The notes below the pieces were generated by a model that did not search any database, was not told the DNA's origin, and saw only the letters and a list, made by a program, of their open reading frames with translations. From NCBI RefSeq assembly GCF_003940805.1, contig NZ_CP034328.1:2914001-2978000 (forward strand): a DNA stretch of 64,000 bases. The letters run 5' to 3'. This document shows positions 36,236 through 44,664 of this stretch, in pieces; positions within the stretch are counted from its first letter, which is position 1; every line of letters begins with the position of its first letter. The DNA is from Tabrizicola piscis (GTDB taxonomy: Bacteria; Pseudomonadota; Alphaproteobacteria; Rhodobacterales; Rhodobacteraceae). The position numbers were made by a program, and so were the translations under genes.

Positions 36236-37674
36236 ATGACCATGGAAATGCCGCTGCCCGATGCTGCGATCCTGTCTGCCAAGGCGCGGATTGTCACGCG
36301 GCTGCGCGGAGTCTTGCCCGCTGATGCCGTGATCGACGACCTTGCAGAACTGCGCGCCTATGAATGCGACGCCTTGACCGCCTATCGCTGCCCGCCCCTT
36401 GCTGCCGTCTTGCCGCGCACGACCGAAGAGGTTGCGGCCGTCCTGCGCGCCTGCTGGGAAGAGGGGGTGCCGGTCGTCCCAAGGGGCTCGGGCACGTCAT
36501 TGGCCGGGGGGCATTGCCGACGGCCGACAGCGTGATCCTGGGTGTCGCGCGGATGAATGCGGTGATCGAGACGGATTACGACAACCGTTTCATCCGGGTG
36601 CAGTCGGGGCGAACGAACCTGTCGGTGTCCGGCGCAGTCGAGGCGGACGGGTTTTTCTATGCCCCCGACCCCTCCAGCCAGCTGGCCTGCGCAATTGCCG
36701 GGAACATCGCGATGAACAGCGGCGGGGCGCATTGCCTGAAATACGGGGTGACGACAAACAACCTCTTGGGCGTCACGCTGGTCAAGATGGATGGCACGGT
36801 GATAACCCTTGGCGGACCATGGGCCGAGGCCTCGGGGCTGGACCTTCTGGGCGTGGTCTGCGGGTCGGAAGGCCAACTTGGCGTGGTGACGGAAGCCTGG
36901 CTGCGGATCCTGCCAAAGCCTGAAGGCGCGCGGCCGGTGCTGGTGGGCTTCAACTCCAACGAGGTCGCGGGGGCCTGTGTCGCCGACATAATCCGCGCTG
37001 GGCTGCTGCCCGTGGCGATCGAGTTCATGGACCGCCCCTGCATCCGCGCGACCGAGGCTTTTGCCAAAGCGGGCTACCCCGATTGCGAGGCGCTGCTGAT
37101 CATCGAGGTAGAGGGGTCCGAGGCGGAGATCAGCGAACAGCTGGCCCGCATCCGCCAGATCGCCATGGCGCATGACCCGGTGGAGTTCCGCGAGGCGGCG
37201 GATGAAGATCAGGCCAAGCGCATCTGGCTGGGGCGCAAGTCGGCCTTCGGCGCGATGGGGCAGATCAACGATTACATGTGTCTGGACGGGACGATCCCCG
37301 TTTCAAGCCTGCCGCATGTGCTGCGCCGGATCGGCGAGATGAGCGTGGAGTTCGGGCTGGACGTGGGCAACGTGTTCCATGCCGGTGACGGCAACATGCA
37401 CCCGCTGATCCTGTTCGATGCCAACAAGCCCGGCGATCTGGAAAAATGCGAGGCGATGGGGGCCGAGATCCTGAAGCTCTGTGTCGAGGTCGGGGGCTGC
37501 CTGACCGGAGAGCATGGCGTGGGCATCGAAAAGCGCGACCTGATGTCCGTGCAATTCGCCCCCGCCGACATGGAGGCGCAGATGCGGGTGAAGGATGTGT
37601 TCGACCCGAAATGGCTGCTCAACCCGGCGAAGGTGTTTCCCTTGGCGACAAGTGCCGCGCGGCGCGCGGGCTGA
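36236..37674 (+). pseudogene. glcD: Glycolate oxidase FAD-linked subunit, frameshifted in a G6 run
   Basis: Two frames encode one protein of about 479 residues. The first (36236-36535) begins MEMPLPDAAILSAKARIV and reaches VPRGSGTSLAGG; the second continues ALPTADSVILGVARMN and runs to the C terminus with the flavin-domain motifs NSGGAHCLKYGVTTNNLLG, CGSEGQLGVVT, HAGDGNMHPLI and GEHGVGIEKRD. Adding one G to the run 36506-36511 joins them exactly. GlcD binds FAD and oxidises glycolate to glyoxylate with GlcE and GlcF, encoded next. Whether the gene is really broken or the base count is wrong cannot be told from the sequence. Confidence 0.9.
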
Positions 37675-37683
37675 GATGGCGGA

Positions 37684-37736
37684 GCAGGGGTTTCACACCC
37701 CCGCACCCCCGTGGGATATTTGAGCCAGAATGAAAG
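37684..37736 (+). repeat. GGGATATTT-family repeat (copy A) between glcD and glcE
   Basis: The order is GCAGGGGTTTCACACCCCCG, then CACCCCCGTGGGATATTT, then a purine tail ending GAATGAAAG. The first part folds as a hairpin (GGGGT with ACCCC). The copy at 57269-57320 is almost identical on the complement. Here the element lies between two genes of one operon, so it is not always at a transcript end. Confidence 0.75.
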
Positions 37737-37744
37737 GTGGGGTG

Positions 37745-38827
37745 ATGCGGCCTGTGACTGAGGCGGAACTGGCGGCAGCCATTGCAGGCGCAGCGGGGCC
37801 CTTGCTGGTGCGGGGCGGGGGCACACGCACCATCGGGCGCGCCGTGGGTGAGGTGCTGGAAACCGGTGGCCTGTCCGGGGTGGAACTGTATGAGCCCGGT
37901 GCCCTTACGCTTGTCGTCCGGGCGGGAACCCCCTTGGCCGAGGTTGAGGGCGTGCTGGCGGGGGAACGGCAGCGGCTGGCCTTCGAAGTGCCGGATTTCC
38001 GGCAACTGCTGGGGCGCGAGGGGGCTTCGACCATCGGGGGCGTGGTGGCGGCCAATGCCAGCGGGCCGCGCCGCGTGCAGGTGGGGGCCTGCCGCGATGC
38101 CTTGCTGGGGGTGCGCTTTGTCGATGGCGCGGGGACTGTCGTCAAGAACGGTGGGCGGGTGATGAAGAATGTCACCGGCTATGACCTGGCAAAGCTGATG
38201 GCGGGAAGCCACGGCACCCTCGGTGTGTTGACCGAGGTGTCCTTCAAGGTTCAGGCCCTGCCCGAAGCCGAGGCGACGCTGGTCATCGACGGCCTCGCCG
38301 ATGCCGAGGGGCTGGCGGTGCTGCGCCGGGCCTTGGGGTCGCCCTTTGACGTGTCGGGCGCTGCGCGGGAAGGCGGGCGGTCGCTGGTCCGGGTCGAAGG
38401 GATGGCGGGATCTGTCGCCTATCGCGTCGGGCAGTTGCGGGCGCTTGTTTCCGGGGATGTCCGGGTGGTGGAGGGGGCAGAGAGTGCCGACCTTTGGCGC
38501 CGGGTGCGGGATGTTGCAGCCTTCGCCGGGCAGCCCGGTGCGGTCTGGCGGCTTGCGGTGGTGCCGACGGCGGCGGCGGGCGTTGTGGCTGCCGTGGGCG
38601 GTGAGGCGGTCTGGGATTGGGGCGGCGGCCTTGTCTGGCTCCTGACAGCCGAGGGCCGGGCCGAGGCGGTGCGCGCGGCCGTCGCCGGGCATGGCCATGC
38701 AACGCTGATCCGGGGCGAGGGCGCGCCGGTCTTTCCACCCGAGGCGGCAGAGGTCGCGGCGCTGGGGGCTGGCTTGCGGGAACGGTTCGACCCGCGCGGG
38801 ATCTTGAACCGGGGGATGATGGGCTGA
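37745..38827 (+). CDS. glcE: Glycolate oxidase subunit GlcE
   Basis: The 360-residue protein is the second FAD-binding subunit of glycolate oxidase. LLVRGGGTRTIG, GREGASTIGGVVAANASGPRR, GRVMKNVTGYDLAKLMAGSHGT (family signature) and a C-terminal RFDPRGILNRG are visible. The protein lacks the C-terminal FAD-oxidase domain size of GlcD, as expected. The ATG at 37745 has AGGTGG 5 bases upstream and removes five extra residues. The stop codon overlaps the glcF start (TGATG). Confidence 0.93.
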   Translation: MRPVTEAELAAAIAGAAGPLLVRGGGTRTIGRAVGEVLETGGLSGVELYEPGALTLVVRAGTPLAEVEGVLAGERQRLAFEVPDFRQLLGREGASTIGGVVAANASGPRRVQVGACRDALLGVRFVDGAGTVVKNGGRVMKNVTGYDLAKLMAGSHGTLGVLTEVSFKVQALPEAEATLVIDGLADAEGLAVLRRALGSPFDVSGAAREGGRSLVRVEGMAGSVAYRVGQLRALVSGDVRVVEGAESADLWRRVRDVAAFAGQPGAVWRLAVVPTAAAGVVAAVGGEAVWDWGGGLVWLLTAEGRAEAVRAAVAGHGHATLIRGEGAPVFPPEAAEVAALGAGLRERFDPRGILNRGMMG

Positions 38828-40113
38828 TGCAGACGACGTTCACACCGGAGCAGTTGAAGGACCCCGGCATCCAGCGCGCAAACGAAATCCTGCGCTCTTG
38901 CGTGCATTGCGGGTTCTGCACGGCGACCTGCCCGACCTATCAGGTGCTTGGCGACGAACTGGACAGCCCGCGCGGCCGGATCTACCTGATCAAGGACATG
39001 CTGGAAAAAGGCCGCCCGGCAGATGAAAAGACGGTCAAGCATATTGACCGCTGCCTGTCCTGCCTTGCCTGCATGACGACCTGCCCGTCGGGGGTGCATT
39101 ACATGCATCTGGTCGATCAGGCGCGGGCCTATATCGAAAAGACCTACAAACGGCCCTTTGGCGACCGCGTCTTGCGGGCGGTGCTGGCGCGGGTGATCCC
39201 CTATCCGACGCGGTTCCGGCTTGCGCTTCTCGGAGCCAAGATCGCGCGGCCGTTTGCGTTTCTTGTGCCCGACAAACGGCTGAAAGCCATGCTGGCGATG
39301 GCGCCAAAGCAGATCCCCCCGGTCAGCCGCAACGACGACGCGCAGGTCTTTCCCGCCATCGGGGAACGCCGGATGCGGGTGGCCCTGATGACCGGCTGTG
39401 CGCAAAAGGCGCTGAACACCGACATCAATGACGCCACCATCCGCCTCTTGCGCCGGCTGGGATGTGAGGTCGTGGTGGCCAAGGGCGCCGGCTGCTGCGG
39501 GGCCTTGACGCATCACATGGGGAAGGAAGACCTGTCCCATAGCTCAGCCGCGGCCAACATCCGGGCATGGATGGCGGAAAAGGCCGGGGCGGGGCTGGAT
39601 GCGATTGTCATCAACACCTCTGGCTGCGGCACCACGGTCAAGGATTACGGGCACATGTTCCGGCTGGACCCCCTCGCCGCCGACGCTGCCACGATCGCAG
39701 GGCTGGCCAAGGATGTCAGCGAGGTGCTGACCACCCTCGGCCTGCCCCAAGGCGCGCCCAAGGGCCTGCGCGTCGCCTATCACGCGGCCTGCAGCCTGCA
39801 GCACGGCCAGCAGATCAAGACTGCGCCCAAGGACCTGTTGAAGCGCGTCGGGTTCGAGGTGGTGGAGCCTGCCGATAGCCACCTCTGTTGCGGGTCGGCC
39901 GGGACATACAACCTGCTGCAGCCCGAGATCAGCCAGCAACTGAAGGCCCGCAAGGTCCAGACGCTGGAGGCGAAGGCGCCGCAGATCATCGCGGCTGGCA
40001 ACATCGGCTGCATGCTGCAGATCGGGTCGGGAACCGCTGTTCCGGTGGTGCATACGGTGGAACTGCTGGACTGGGCGACCGGCGGGCCAAAGCCCCGCGC
40101 TTTGCAGGACTGA
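38827..40113 (+). CDS. glcF: Glycolate oxidase iron-sulfur subunit GlcF
   Basis: The 428-residue protein has two ferredoxin-type [4Fe-4S] motifs, CVHCGFCTATCP (about 25-36) and CLSCLACMTTCP (about 77-88). Two cysteine-rich CCG domains follow (GAGCCGAL and HLCCGSAGTYN). It carries electrons from the flavin subunits to the quinone pool at the membrane. Its gene begins within the glcE stop. With GlcD intact, glcDEF would convert glycolate to glyoxylate. Confidence 0.96.
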   Translation: MQTTFTPEQLKDPGIQRANEILRSCVHCGFCTATCPTYQVLGDELDSPRGRIYLIKDMLEKGRPADEKTVKHIDRCLSCLACMTTCPSGVHYMHLVDQARAYIEKTYKRPFGDRVLRAVLARVIPYPTRFRLALLGAKIARPFAFLVPDKRLKAMLAMAPKQIPPVSRNDDAQVFPAIGERRMRVALMTGCAQKALNTDINDATIRLLRRLGCEVVVAKGAGCCGALTHHMGKEDLSHSSAAANIRAWMAEKAGAGLDAIVINTSGCGTTVKDYGHMFRLDPLAADAATIAGLAKDVSEVLTTLGLPQGAPKGLRVAYHAACSLQHGQQIKTAPKDLLKRVGFEVVEPADSHLCCGSAGTYNLLQPEISQQLKARKVQTLEAKAPQIIAAGNIGCMLQIGSGTAVPVVHTVELLDWATGGPKPRALQD

Positions 40114-40218
40114 TCGCAAACGCCCGCCAACTGCCCCTCTTGCGCCGATGGACAAAAATCCGCCAAACTTGGGCGGTAGCAAGTCAAATGCTCTGGGCCA
40201 TGTGGTAGGGGAGGATCC

Positions 40219-41028
40219 ATGCGTCATCTGTTCCCCGGCCTTCTGGCGATAGCCCTTGGCCTTGCAGGAATGGCCCCGGCACAGGATGCCGCCATGGTCA
40301 GCCTGCAGACGGCCGATGATTCCCGTGGCTGGGATGCCGTGGGCAAGCTGATGCTGGGCGAGCGGGGGTTTTGCACCGGCGCGCTCATCGAACCTCAACT
40401 GGTCCTGACCGCTGCGCATTGCCTTTACGACAAGACAACCGGGGTCCAGATCCGCCCGGAAGAGATTCAGTTCTTCGCGGGCTGGCGCAATGGCCGGGCT
40501 GCCGCCTACCGCGGCGTGGCCCGGGCCGTGACCCACCCCGACTACCGCTTTTCCGGCATGGACAAGCTGGGGCGCGTCACCGCCGATCTGGCATTGCTGG
40601 AGCTGAGCCAGCCGATCCGCCTGCCCTCGCTGATCCCGTTCGAAACCGGGGCCACCCCGATCGAAGGTGATTCCGTTGGGGTCGTTTCCTATGCGCAGGA
40701 CCGGTCCGAGGCGCCCTCGATTCAAGAGTTTTGCGAAGTTCTGGCCGGGCGGCGCGAAACCTTGATCCTGTCGTGCAACGTGGATTTCGGGTCCTCGGGC
40801 GCGCCGGTCTTTTCAATCACCGACGGCATCGCGCGGGTCGTCTCCGTCATCTCGGCCAAGGCCGAGGTTGAAGGGCGCAAGGTGGCGCTGGCTGTGCCCT
40901 TGGCCGCCCCGCTGGCGGTTCTGCGCGCGACCCTTGATGCAAGCAAACGGCCTGCCAACCCGGGCTCGGGGACCGTCAGCGTGCTGTCGGGGGGGCAGGG
41001 CACCGGTGCAAAGTTCATCAAGCCATGA
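40219..41028 (+). CDS. Secreted trypsin-like serine protease 1
   Basis: The 269-residue protein has a signal peptide ending near AQ (residues 21-22) and a chymotrypsin-fold protease domain. The triad is H67 (LTAAHC), D123 (TADLALLEL) and S193 (GSSGAP, in place of GDSGGP). Two cysteine pairs are likely. The N-terminal DDSRGWDAVGKL takes the place of a propeptide. A strong ribosome site (GGGGAGG) precedes the ATG. The last residues, TGAKFIKP, are shared with the next protein. Its stop codon overlaps the next start (ATGA). The target is unknown; an extracytoplasmic quality-control or degradative role is possible. Confidence 0.92.
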   Translation: MRHLFPGLLAIALGLAGMAPAQDAAMVSLQTADDSRGWDAVGKLMLGERGFCTGALIEPQLVLTAAHCLYDKTTGVQIRPEEIQFFAGWRNGRAAAYRGVARAVTHPDYRFSGMDKLGRVTADLALLELSQPIRLPSLIPFETGATPIEGDSVGVVSYAQDRSEAPSIQEFCEVLAGRRETLILSCNVDFGSSGAPVFSITDGIARVVSVISAKAEVEGRKVALAVPLAAPLAVLRATLDASKRPANPGSGTVSVLSGGQGTGAKFIKP

Positions 41029-41846
41029 AGGCGCTGGCGCTGCTTCTGCTGCTGGCCTGTCCTGCCGTGGCGCAAGACAATTCGGGTCTCGACCGGCTGG
41101 AAACCCGCGATGACCTGCGCGGCTGGGAACCGGTCGGGCGGGTTGATATCGACGGCGGCGGGTTCTGCACCGGGGCGCTGATCGCCTCCGATCTGGTGTT
41201 GACCGCCGCGCATTGCGTGATCGATCCCGGCGGGGTTCCGGTCGATGCCGGGCGCATCAGCTTTCGCGCCGGACTGGCCGATGGCGTGGCACTGGCCGAG
41301 GTCAAGGTTCTGCGCACCGTGGCACCTGACGGGTTTCTGTCGCTGGCGCCGGCCCCGCCTGAACAGCTGGCGCTTGACGTGGCGCTGATGCAGCTGGCCA
41401 GCCCGATCCCGTCCAGTCTGGCCGCCCCCTTCACCGTCGCCCGTCCGGGCGCGGGGGACGAAGTCAGCGTCGTGTCCTACGCCGCCGGGCGGGAAGAGGC
41501 GCTGTCCTGGCAGCGGGTCTGCCGTGTGCTGGGCAAGCAGGACGGTCTGATCGCGGTTGATTGTGACGTGACCTTCGGATCCTCCGGCGCGCCGGTGCTG
41601 GACCGGTCGGGCTATCGCGCCAAGATCGTGTCGATCATCTCGGCCGGCTATCAGGACGGCGGGCGAACCGTGGCCTTCGGCATGGAACTGCCGGGGATCG
41701 TGGAGGACCTGAAGGCACGCCTGCGCGCGGGCCGGGTAACAAGCGAGGTCGCGGCGGCAAGCGCGCGTCCGGGCGTCAAGCGGATCACGGTCGGCGGTGG
41801 CAGCACGACTGGCAACGACACGGGCGCGCGTTTCGTCAAGCCCTGA
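41025..41846 (+). CDS. Secreted trypsin-like serine protease 2
   Basis: The 273-residue protein is a paralogue of the upstream protease. It has signal peptide MKALALLLLLACPAVAQ, H63 in LTAAHC, the aspartate in LDVALMQL and the serine in TFGSSGAPVLD. The domain start RDDLRGWEPVGRVD lines up with DDSRGWDAVGKLM of its neighbour. It ends TGARFVKP, matching TGAKFIKP. The pair is translationally coupled, so equal amounts or a functional couple are possible. Confidence 0.92.
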   Translation: MKALALLLLLACPAVAQDNSGLDRLETRDDLRGWEPVGRVDIDGGGFCTGALIASDLVLTAAHCVIDPGGVPVDAGRISFRAGLADGVALAEVKVLRTVAPDGFLSLAPAPPEQLALDVALMQLASPIPSSLAAPFTVARPGAGDEVSVVSYAAGREEALSWQRVCRVLGKQDGLIAVDCDVTFGSSGAPVLDRSGYRAKIVSIISAGYQDGGRTVAFGMELPGIVEDLKARLRAGRVTSEVAAASARPGVKRITVGGGSTTGNDTGARFVKP

Positions 41847-41852
41847 GGGGGG

Positions 41853-41882
41853 TCTTGAAACCGGGCTGGGGCTTTCCCAAAT
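41853..41882 (+). promoter_or_regulatory. Sigma-32 (RpoH)-type promoter of the hsp20 gene
   Basis: TCTTGAAA (41853-41860) and CCCAAAT (41876-41882), separated by 15 bases, resemble the heat-shock promoter consensus CTTGAAA-N11-16-CCCCATnT. It precedes an Hsp20 gene by about 90 bases, which supports heat-shock control. The -10 differs from consensus at two positions. Confidence 0.65.
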
Positions 41883-41970
41883 CATCCTCATCCGGGTGCC
41901 ATGACGGGCCCGGGGACACCTGCCTTGCCCCAAAAGGGAAGGCCTTTGACATCGCTTCCAGGAGGATGAC

Positions 41971-42441
41971 ATGCGCAACCTTGATTTCGCGCCGCTTTAC
42001 CGTGCCACCGTCGGCTTTGACCGGATCGCCGACCTGATGGATCGGGTTCTGTCCAACGACGTGGCCCAGCCGACCTACCCCCCTTACAACATCGAAAAGA
42101 CCGCCGAAGATGCCTATCGCATCTCGATCGCCGTAGCCGGCTTCGCGCCGGAAGAGCTTACGGTCGAAGTGAAGGATGGCAGCCTGCACATCACCGCCCG
42201 CAAGACGGTCGAGGAAGGTGATCGCACCTACCTGCACCGTGGCATCGCCACCCGCGCCTTCGAACGCCGCTTTGCGCTGGCCGACCACGTCCGCGTCGCG
42301 GGTGCGGTGCATGAACATGGCATGCTGCACATCGACCTTGTGCGCGAGATGCCCGAGGCGCTGAAGCCCCGCCGGATCGAGATTGCCCATGCCAATGGCG
42401 CAACCCCGGTGCTGGAGTCGAAGGCCGAAACGGTCAACTGA
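41971..42441 (+). CDS. Hsp20 family small heat-shock protein
   Basis: The 156-residue protein is an alpha-crystallin-type chaperone (IbpA class). It begins MRNLDFAPLYRATVGFDR, has the crystallin domain at about residues 38-130 (YNIEKTAEDAYRISIAVAGF, KDGSLHITARK, YLHRGIATRAFERRFAL), and a C-terminal tail with the PRRIEI anchoring motif. It binds unfolding proteins. AGGAGG lies just before the ATG. A heat-shock promoter lies upstream and a strong terminator lies downstream. Confidence 0.95.
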   Translation: MRNLDFAPLYRATVGFDRIADLMDRVLSNDVAQPTYPPYNIEKTAEDAYRISIAVAGFAPEELTVEVKDGSLHITARKTVEEGDRTYLHRGIATRAFERRFALADHVRVAGAVHEHGMLHIDLVREMPEALKPRRIEIAHANGATPVLESKAETVN

Positions 42442-42464
42442 TCCTTGATCACGGAAACCGATGC

Positions 42465-42500
42465 GGCGCGTCCCGGACCCGGGGCGCGCCGTCCTTTTTT
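42465..42500 (+). terminator. Intrinsic terminator of the hsp20 gene
   Basis: GGCGCGTCCCGG (42465-42476) pairs with CCGGGGCGCGCC (42479-42490), a 12-bp stem with one G-T pair, followed by GTCC and six T residues. It lies 24 bases after the hsp20 stop codon. Confidence 0.93.
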
Positions 42501-42509
42501 CTGTCTAAG

Positions 42510-42590
42510 AAGGCTCGTCGATGACTTCGTCACTCCTCGCCAAACGCCCCGCGACGAGAAGACGAAGTCGAACGAGGAGCTAGCCCCCGA
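42510..42590 (-). repeat. CTCCTCG/CGAGGAG long-stem repeat, copy X1
   Basis: GACTTCGTC and GACGAAGTC are inverted around a loop, with GCTCGTCG and CGAGGAGC extending the stem. Read on the complement it aligns with the element at 49205-49282 over most of its length (common parts GCTCCTCG, CGCGGGG, GCGAGGAG, CGACGAG). It begins directly after the stop codon of the VWA gene (42592). Confidence 0.7.
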
Positions 42591-42591
42591 C

Positions 42592-44664
42592 CTAATTCGC
42601 AGACAGCGACTGCGCCAAGCGCATCAGGTTCACGGCTTCAACCCGGTAGCCGTAGGGATCATCGCCCCGGGCCGACCCGGCCAGCGCAATCGCCTCGTCC
42701 CAGCCCCAATCGCCCAGATAGACCGACCCCTGCAGCAGCTGGCCAAAGCCTGCGACGGCGGCGGCAAAGCGCGTCTCATCCGTTGCTGTCTCGCTCCCGC
42801 TGATCGGCGTTTCGATCAGGGTTGAGGTGTCTGCCCCCGGCGCTTTCCAGCGCAAGCGCAGGAAGCCAAGCTCGCCCTCGGCCACGTCGGTTGCGGTCGC
42901 GGTCCCATAGCGCAGCGGGTCGTTCAACAGCGCGTCCGACCCCGGAGCCGTAACCTCGTAGATCGCGGTGACTTGGGTGCCCGCACCGATTTCACCCGCG
43001 TCCACGGCGTCGTTGTTGAAATCCTCGCGCCGCAGCGCGCGGGTCTCGTACCCGATCAGCCGGTATTCGGCGACAGTGGCGGGGTTCCATTCCACCTGAA
43101 TCTTCACATCGTCGGCGATGGGAAACAGCGCCCCGGTCAACTGGTCCACCAACACCTTGCGCGCCTCGGACAGCGTGTCGATATAGGCCGCGGTGCCGTT
43201 GCCGTTCTGCGCCAGTGATTGCATCACCGCGTCATCCAGATTGCCCCGGCCAAAGCCCAGCACGGACAGGTAGGTCCCCGTCTCGCGTTGGCGGGCGACG
43301 TAAGCCTCCAGCCCCTCGGGATCGCTGACGCCGACGTTGAAGTCACCGTCCGTGGCCAGCAGGATGCGGCTGACCTCGCCCTCTGCCGCCATGCCGCTTG
43401 CCACACGGTAGGCCAGTTCCAGCCCCTCGGCCCCGGCGGTGGACCCGCCTGCCGAAAGACTCTCCAGCGCGGCAAGGATCGTCGCACGGTCGCTGGCCTT
43501 GGTCGGCGGCAGAACCTGCCCGGCGGACCCGGCATAGGTGACGATGGCGATCTCATCCTCGGGCCGCAGTTCGGCAAGCATCAGGGTCAACGACTGCTTC
43601 AGAAGGCCCAGCTTGTTCGGGTCTTCCATCGAACCAGAGGTGTCGATCAGGAACACCAGATTCAGCGGTGGCCGTGCGGCAACCTCGGGCAAGGCACCCT
43701 GAATGCCGATGGTCACCAGCCGCGTGCCGGGGTTCCATGGCGTCGGCATCACGCTGACGGTGGACGAAAACGCTTCCTCCGCCGTGGGTGCGGGGTAGGC
43801 GTAGGGGAAATAGTTCACCATCTCCTCGATCCGCACCTGATCGGGGGTGGGCAGGACGGCCATGTTCAGCGTCGACCGGATGACCGCCCATGACGCCGTG
43901 TCCACATCGATCGAAAAGGTGGAAACCGGTTCTTCAGCCGTCACCTTCACCGGGTTTGCCGGTTCGTTCGCATAAGCCTCGGTGTTCTCGGTCAGCGTCG
44001 GCTGGCGGAGGTCTTGCAGCGGCGCGATGGCCGGCGCCGGGGCCAGGTAGCTGAGAGTGCCGCTTTCAGGCGCCGCTTCCATCCGGACGCGGGCGCCATC
44101 ATCCGCAAGGCTGCCGCCAAGGGCCAGCCCGGTGGGCGCCTCTTCCGCCAGTTCCATGACCTCGGCATCGGCCATGGGTTCGGCGGCCGGCTCAGGCGCG
44201 GCTTCGGCCAAAGGCTCCGCCCGGGCGACGGAGGTTGCACTGTCAGCCTCGGATGTCTGCGCCATCTCGGCAGGCGCTTCGGTCGCGACGACGGTGCCGG
44301 TATCCACCGCGACCTTCGGCGCTTCGGTCTTGGGCTGCGGCAGGTCGGCCCGGCCGGGCAGGCGCAGATCGGCCACCGGCAGGATCACCGCCACGCCGAT
44401 GACCAGCGCTGCGATTGACGTGGTGGTGGCAAGGGCGGGACGTGAGGTGAGGAAGTTCAGCATGCGACGCACTCCGTTCAAGGGGGCCGCCGGGGTCTGG
44501 CGGTCCTCACTGGAACGGGCAGGGTCGGCTGATCCTTGGAGCCGGTCGAAATTTTCCATCGCCAGCGCAAGGGCACGCGCCTTTGCATCGACGTCGGGGG
44601 CCGGGGCCGCCCGCAGCGCCTTGCGCAGGTCTTGCAGCCGGGGGTCGTCAAGATCGTCGGTCAT
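42592..44664 (-). CDS. Membrane VWA-domain protein with anti-sigma-like N terminus
   Basis: The 690-residue protein has a cytoplasmic N-terminal region (1-60), one membrane segment (about 76-98, ATTTSIAALVIGVAVILPV), an alanine/glutamate-rich linker, and then a YfbK-like module. That module contains IRIEEMVNYFPYAYPAPT-like sequence, a VWA domain with the MIDAS start LVFLIDTSGSM, and a C-terminal DUF3520-like part. The gene is coupled by an ATGA overlap to an ECF sigma factor, where an anti-sigma factor is usually found. The N-terminal helices are therefore a candidate sigma-binding domain (inference). The VWA part would bind a metal-dependent ligand in the periplasm. Confidence 0.85.
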   Translation of the reverse strand: MTDDLDDPRLQDLRKALRAAPAPDVDAKARALALAMENFDRLQGSADPARSSEDRQTPAAPLNGVRRMLNFLTSRPALATTTSIAALVIGVAVILPVADLRLPGRADLPQPKTEAPKVAVDTGTVVATEAPAEMAQTSEADSATSVARAEPLAEAAPEPAAEPMADAEVMELAEEAPTGLALGGSLADDGARVRMEAAPESGTLSYLAPAPAIAPLQDLRQPTLTENTEAYANEPANPVKVTAEEPVSTFSIDVDTASWAVIRSTLNMAVLPTPDQVRIEEMVNYFPYAYPAPTAEEAFSSTVSVMPTPWNPGTRLVTIGIQGALPEVAARPPLNLVFLIDTSGSMEDPNKLGLLKQSLTLMLAELRPEDEIAIVTYAGSAGQVLPPTKASDRATILAALESLSAGGSTAGAEGLELAYRVASGMAAEGEVSRILLATDGDFNVGVSDPEGLEAYVARQRETGTYLSVLGFGRGNLDDAVMQSLAQNGNGTAAYIDTLSEARKVLVDQLTGALFPIADDVKIQVEWNPATVAEYRLIGYETRALRREDFNNDAVDAGEIGAGTQVTAIYEVTAPGSDALLNDPLRYGTATATDVAEGELGFLRLRWKAPGADTSTLIETPISGSETATDETRFAAAVAGFGQLLQGSVYLGDWGWDEAIALAGSARGDDPYGYRVEAVNLMRLAQSLSAN

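Noticed and set aside
40160-40176. Hairpin CCGCC/GGCGG between glcF and the first protease gene
   Set aside because: The stem is only 5 bp and there is no T tract, so it is too weak to call a terminator.
41882-41969. Possible RNA thermometer for hsp20: bases 41882-41889 (TCATCCTC) can pair with 41962-41969 over the ribosome site
   Set aside because: If the sigma-32-type promoter is right, transcription starts near 41889, so the pairing partner would not be in the mRNA.
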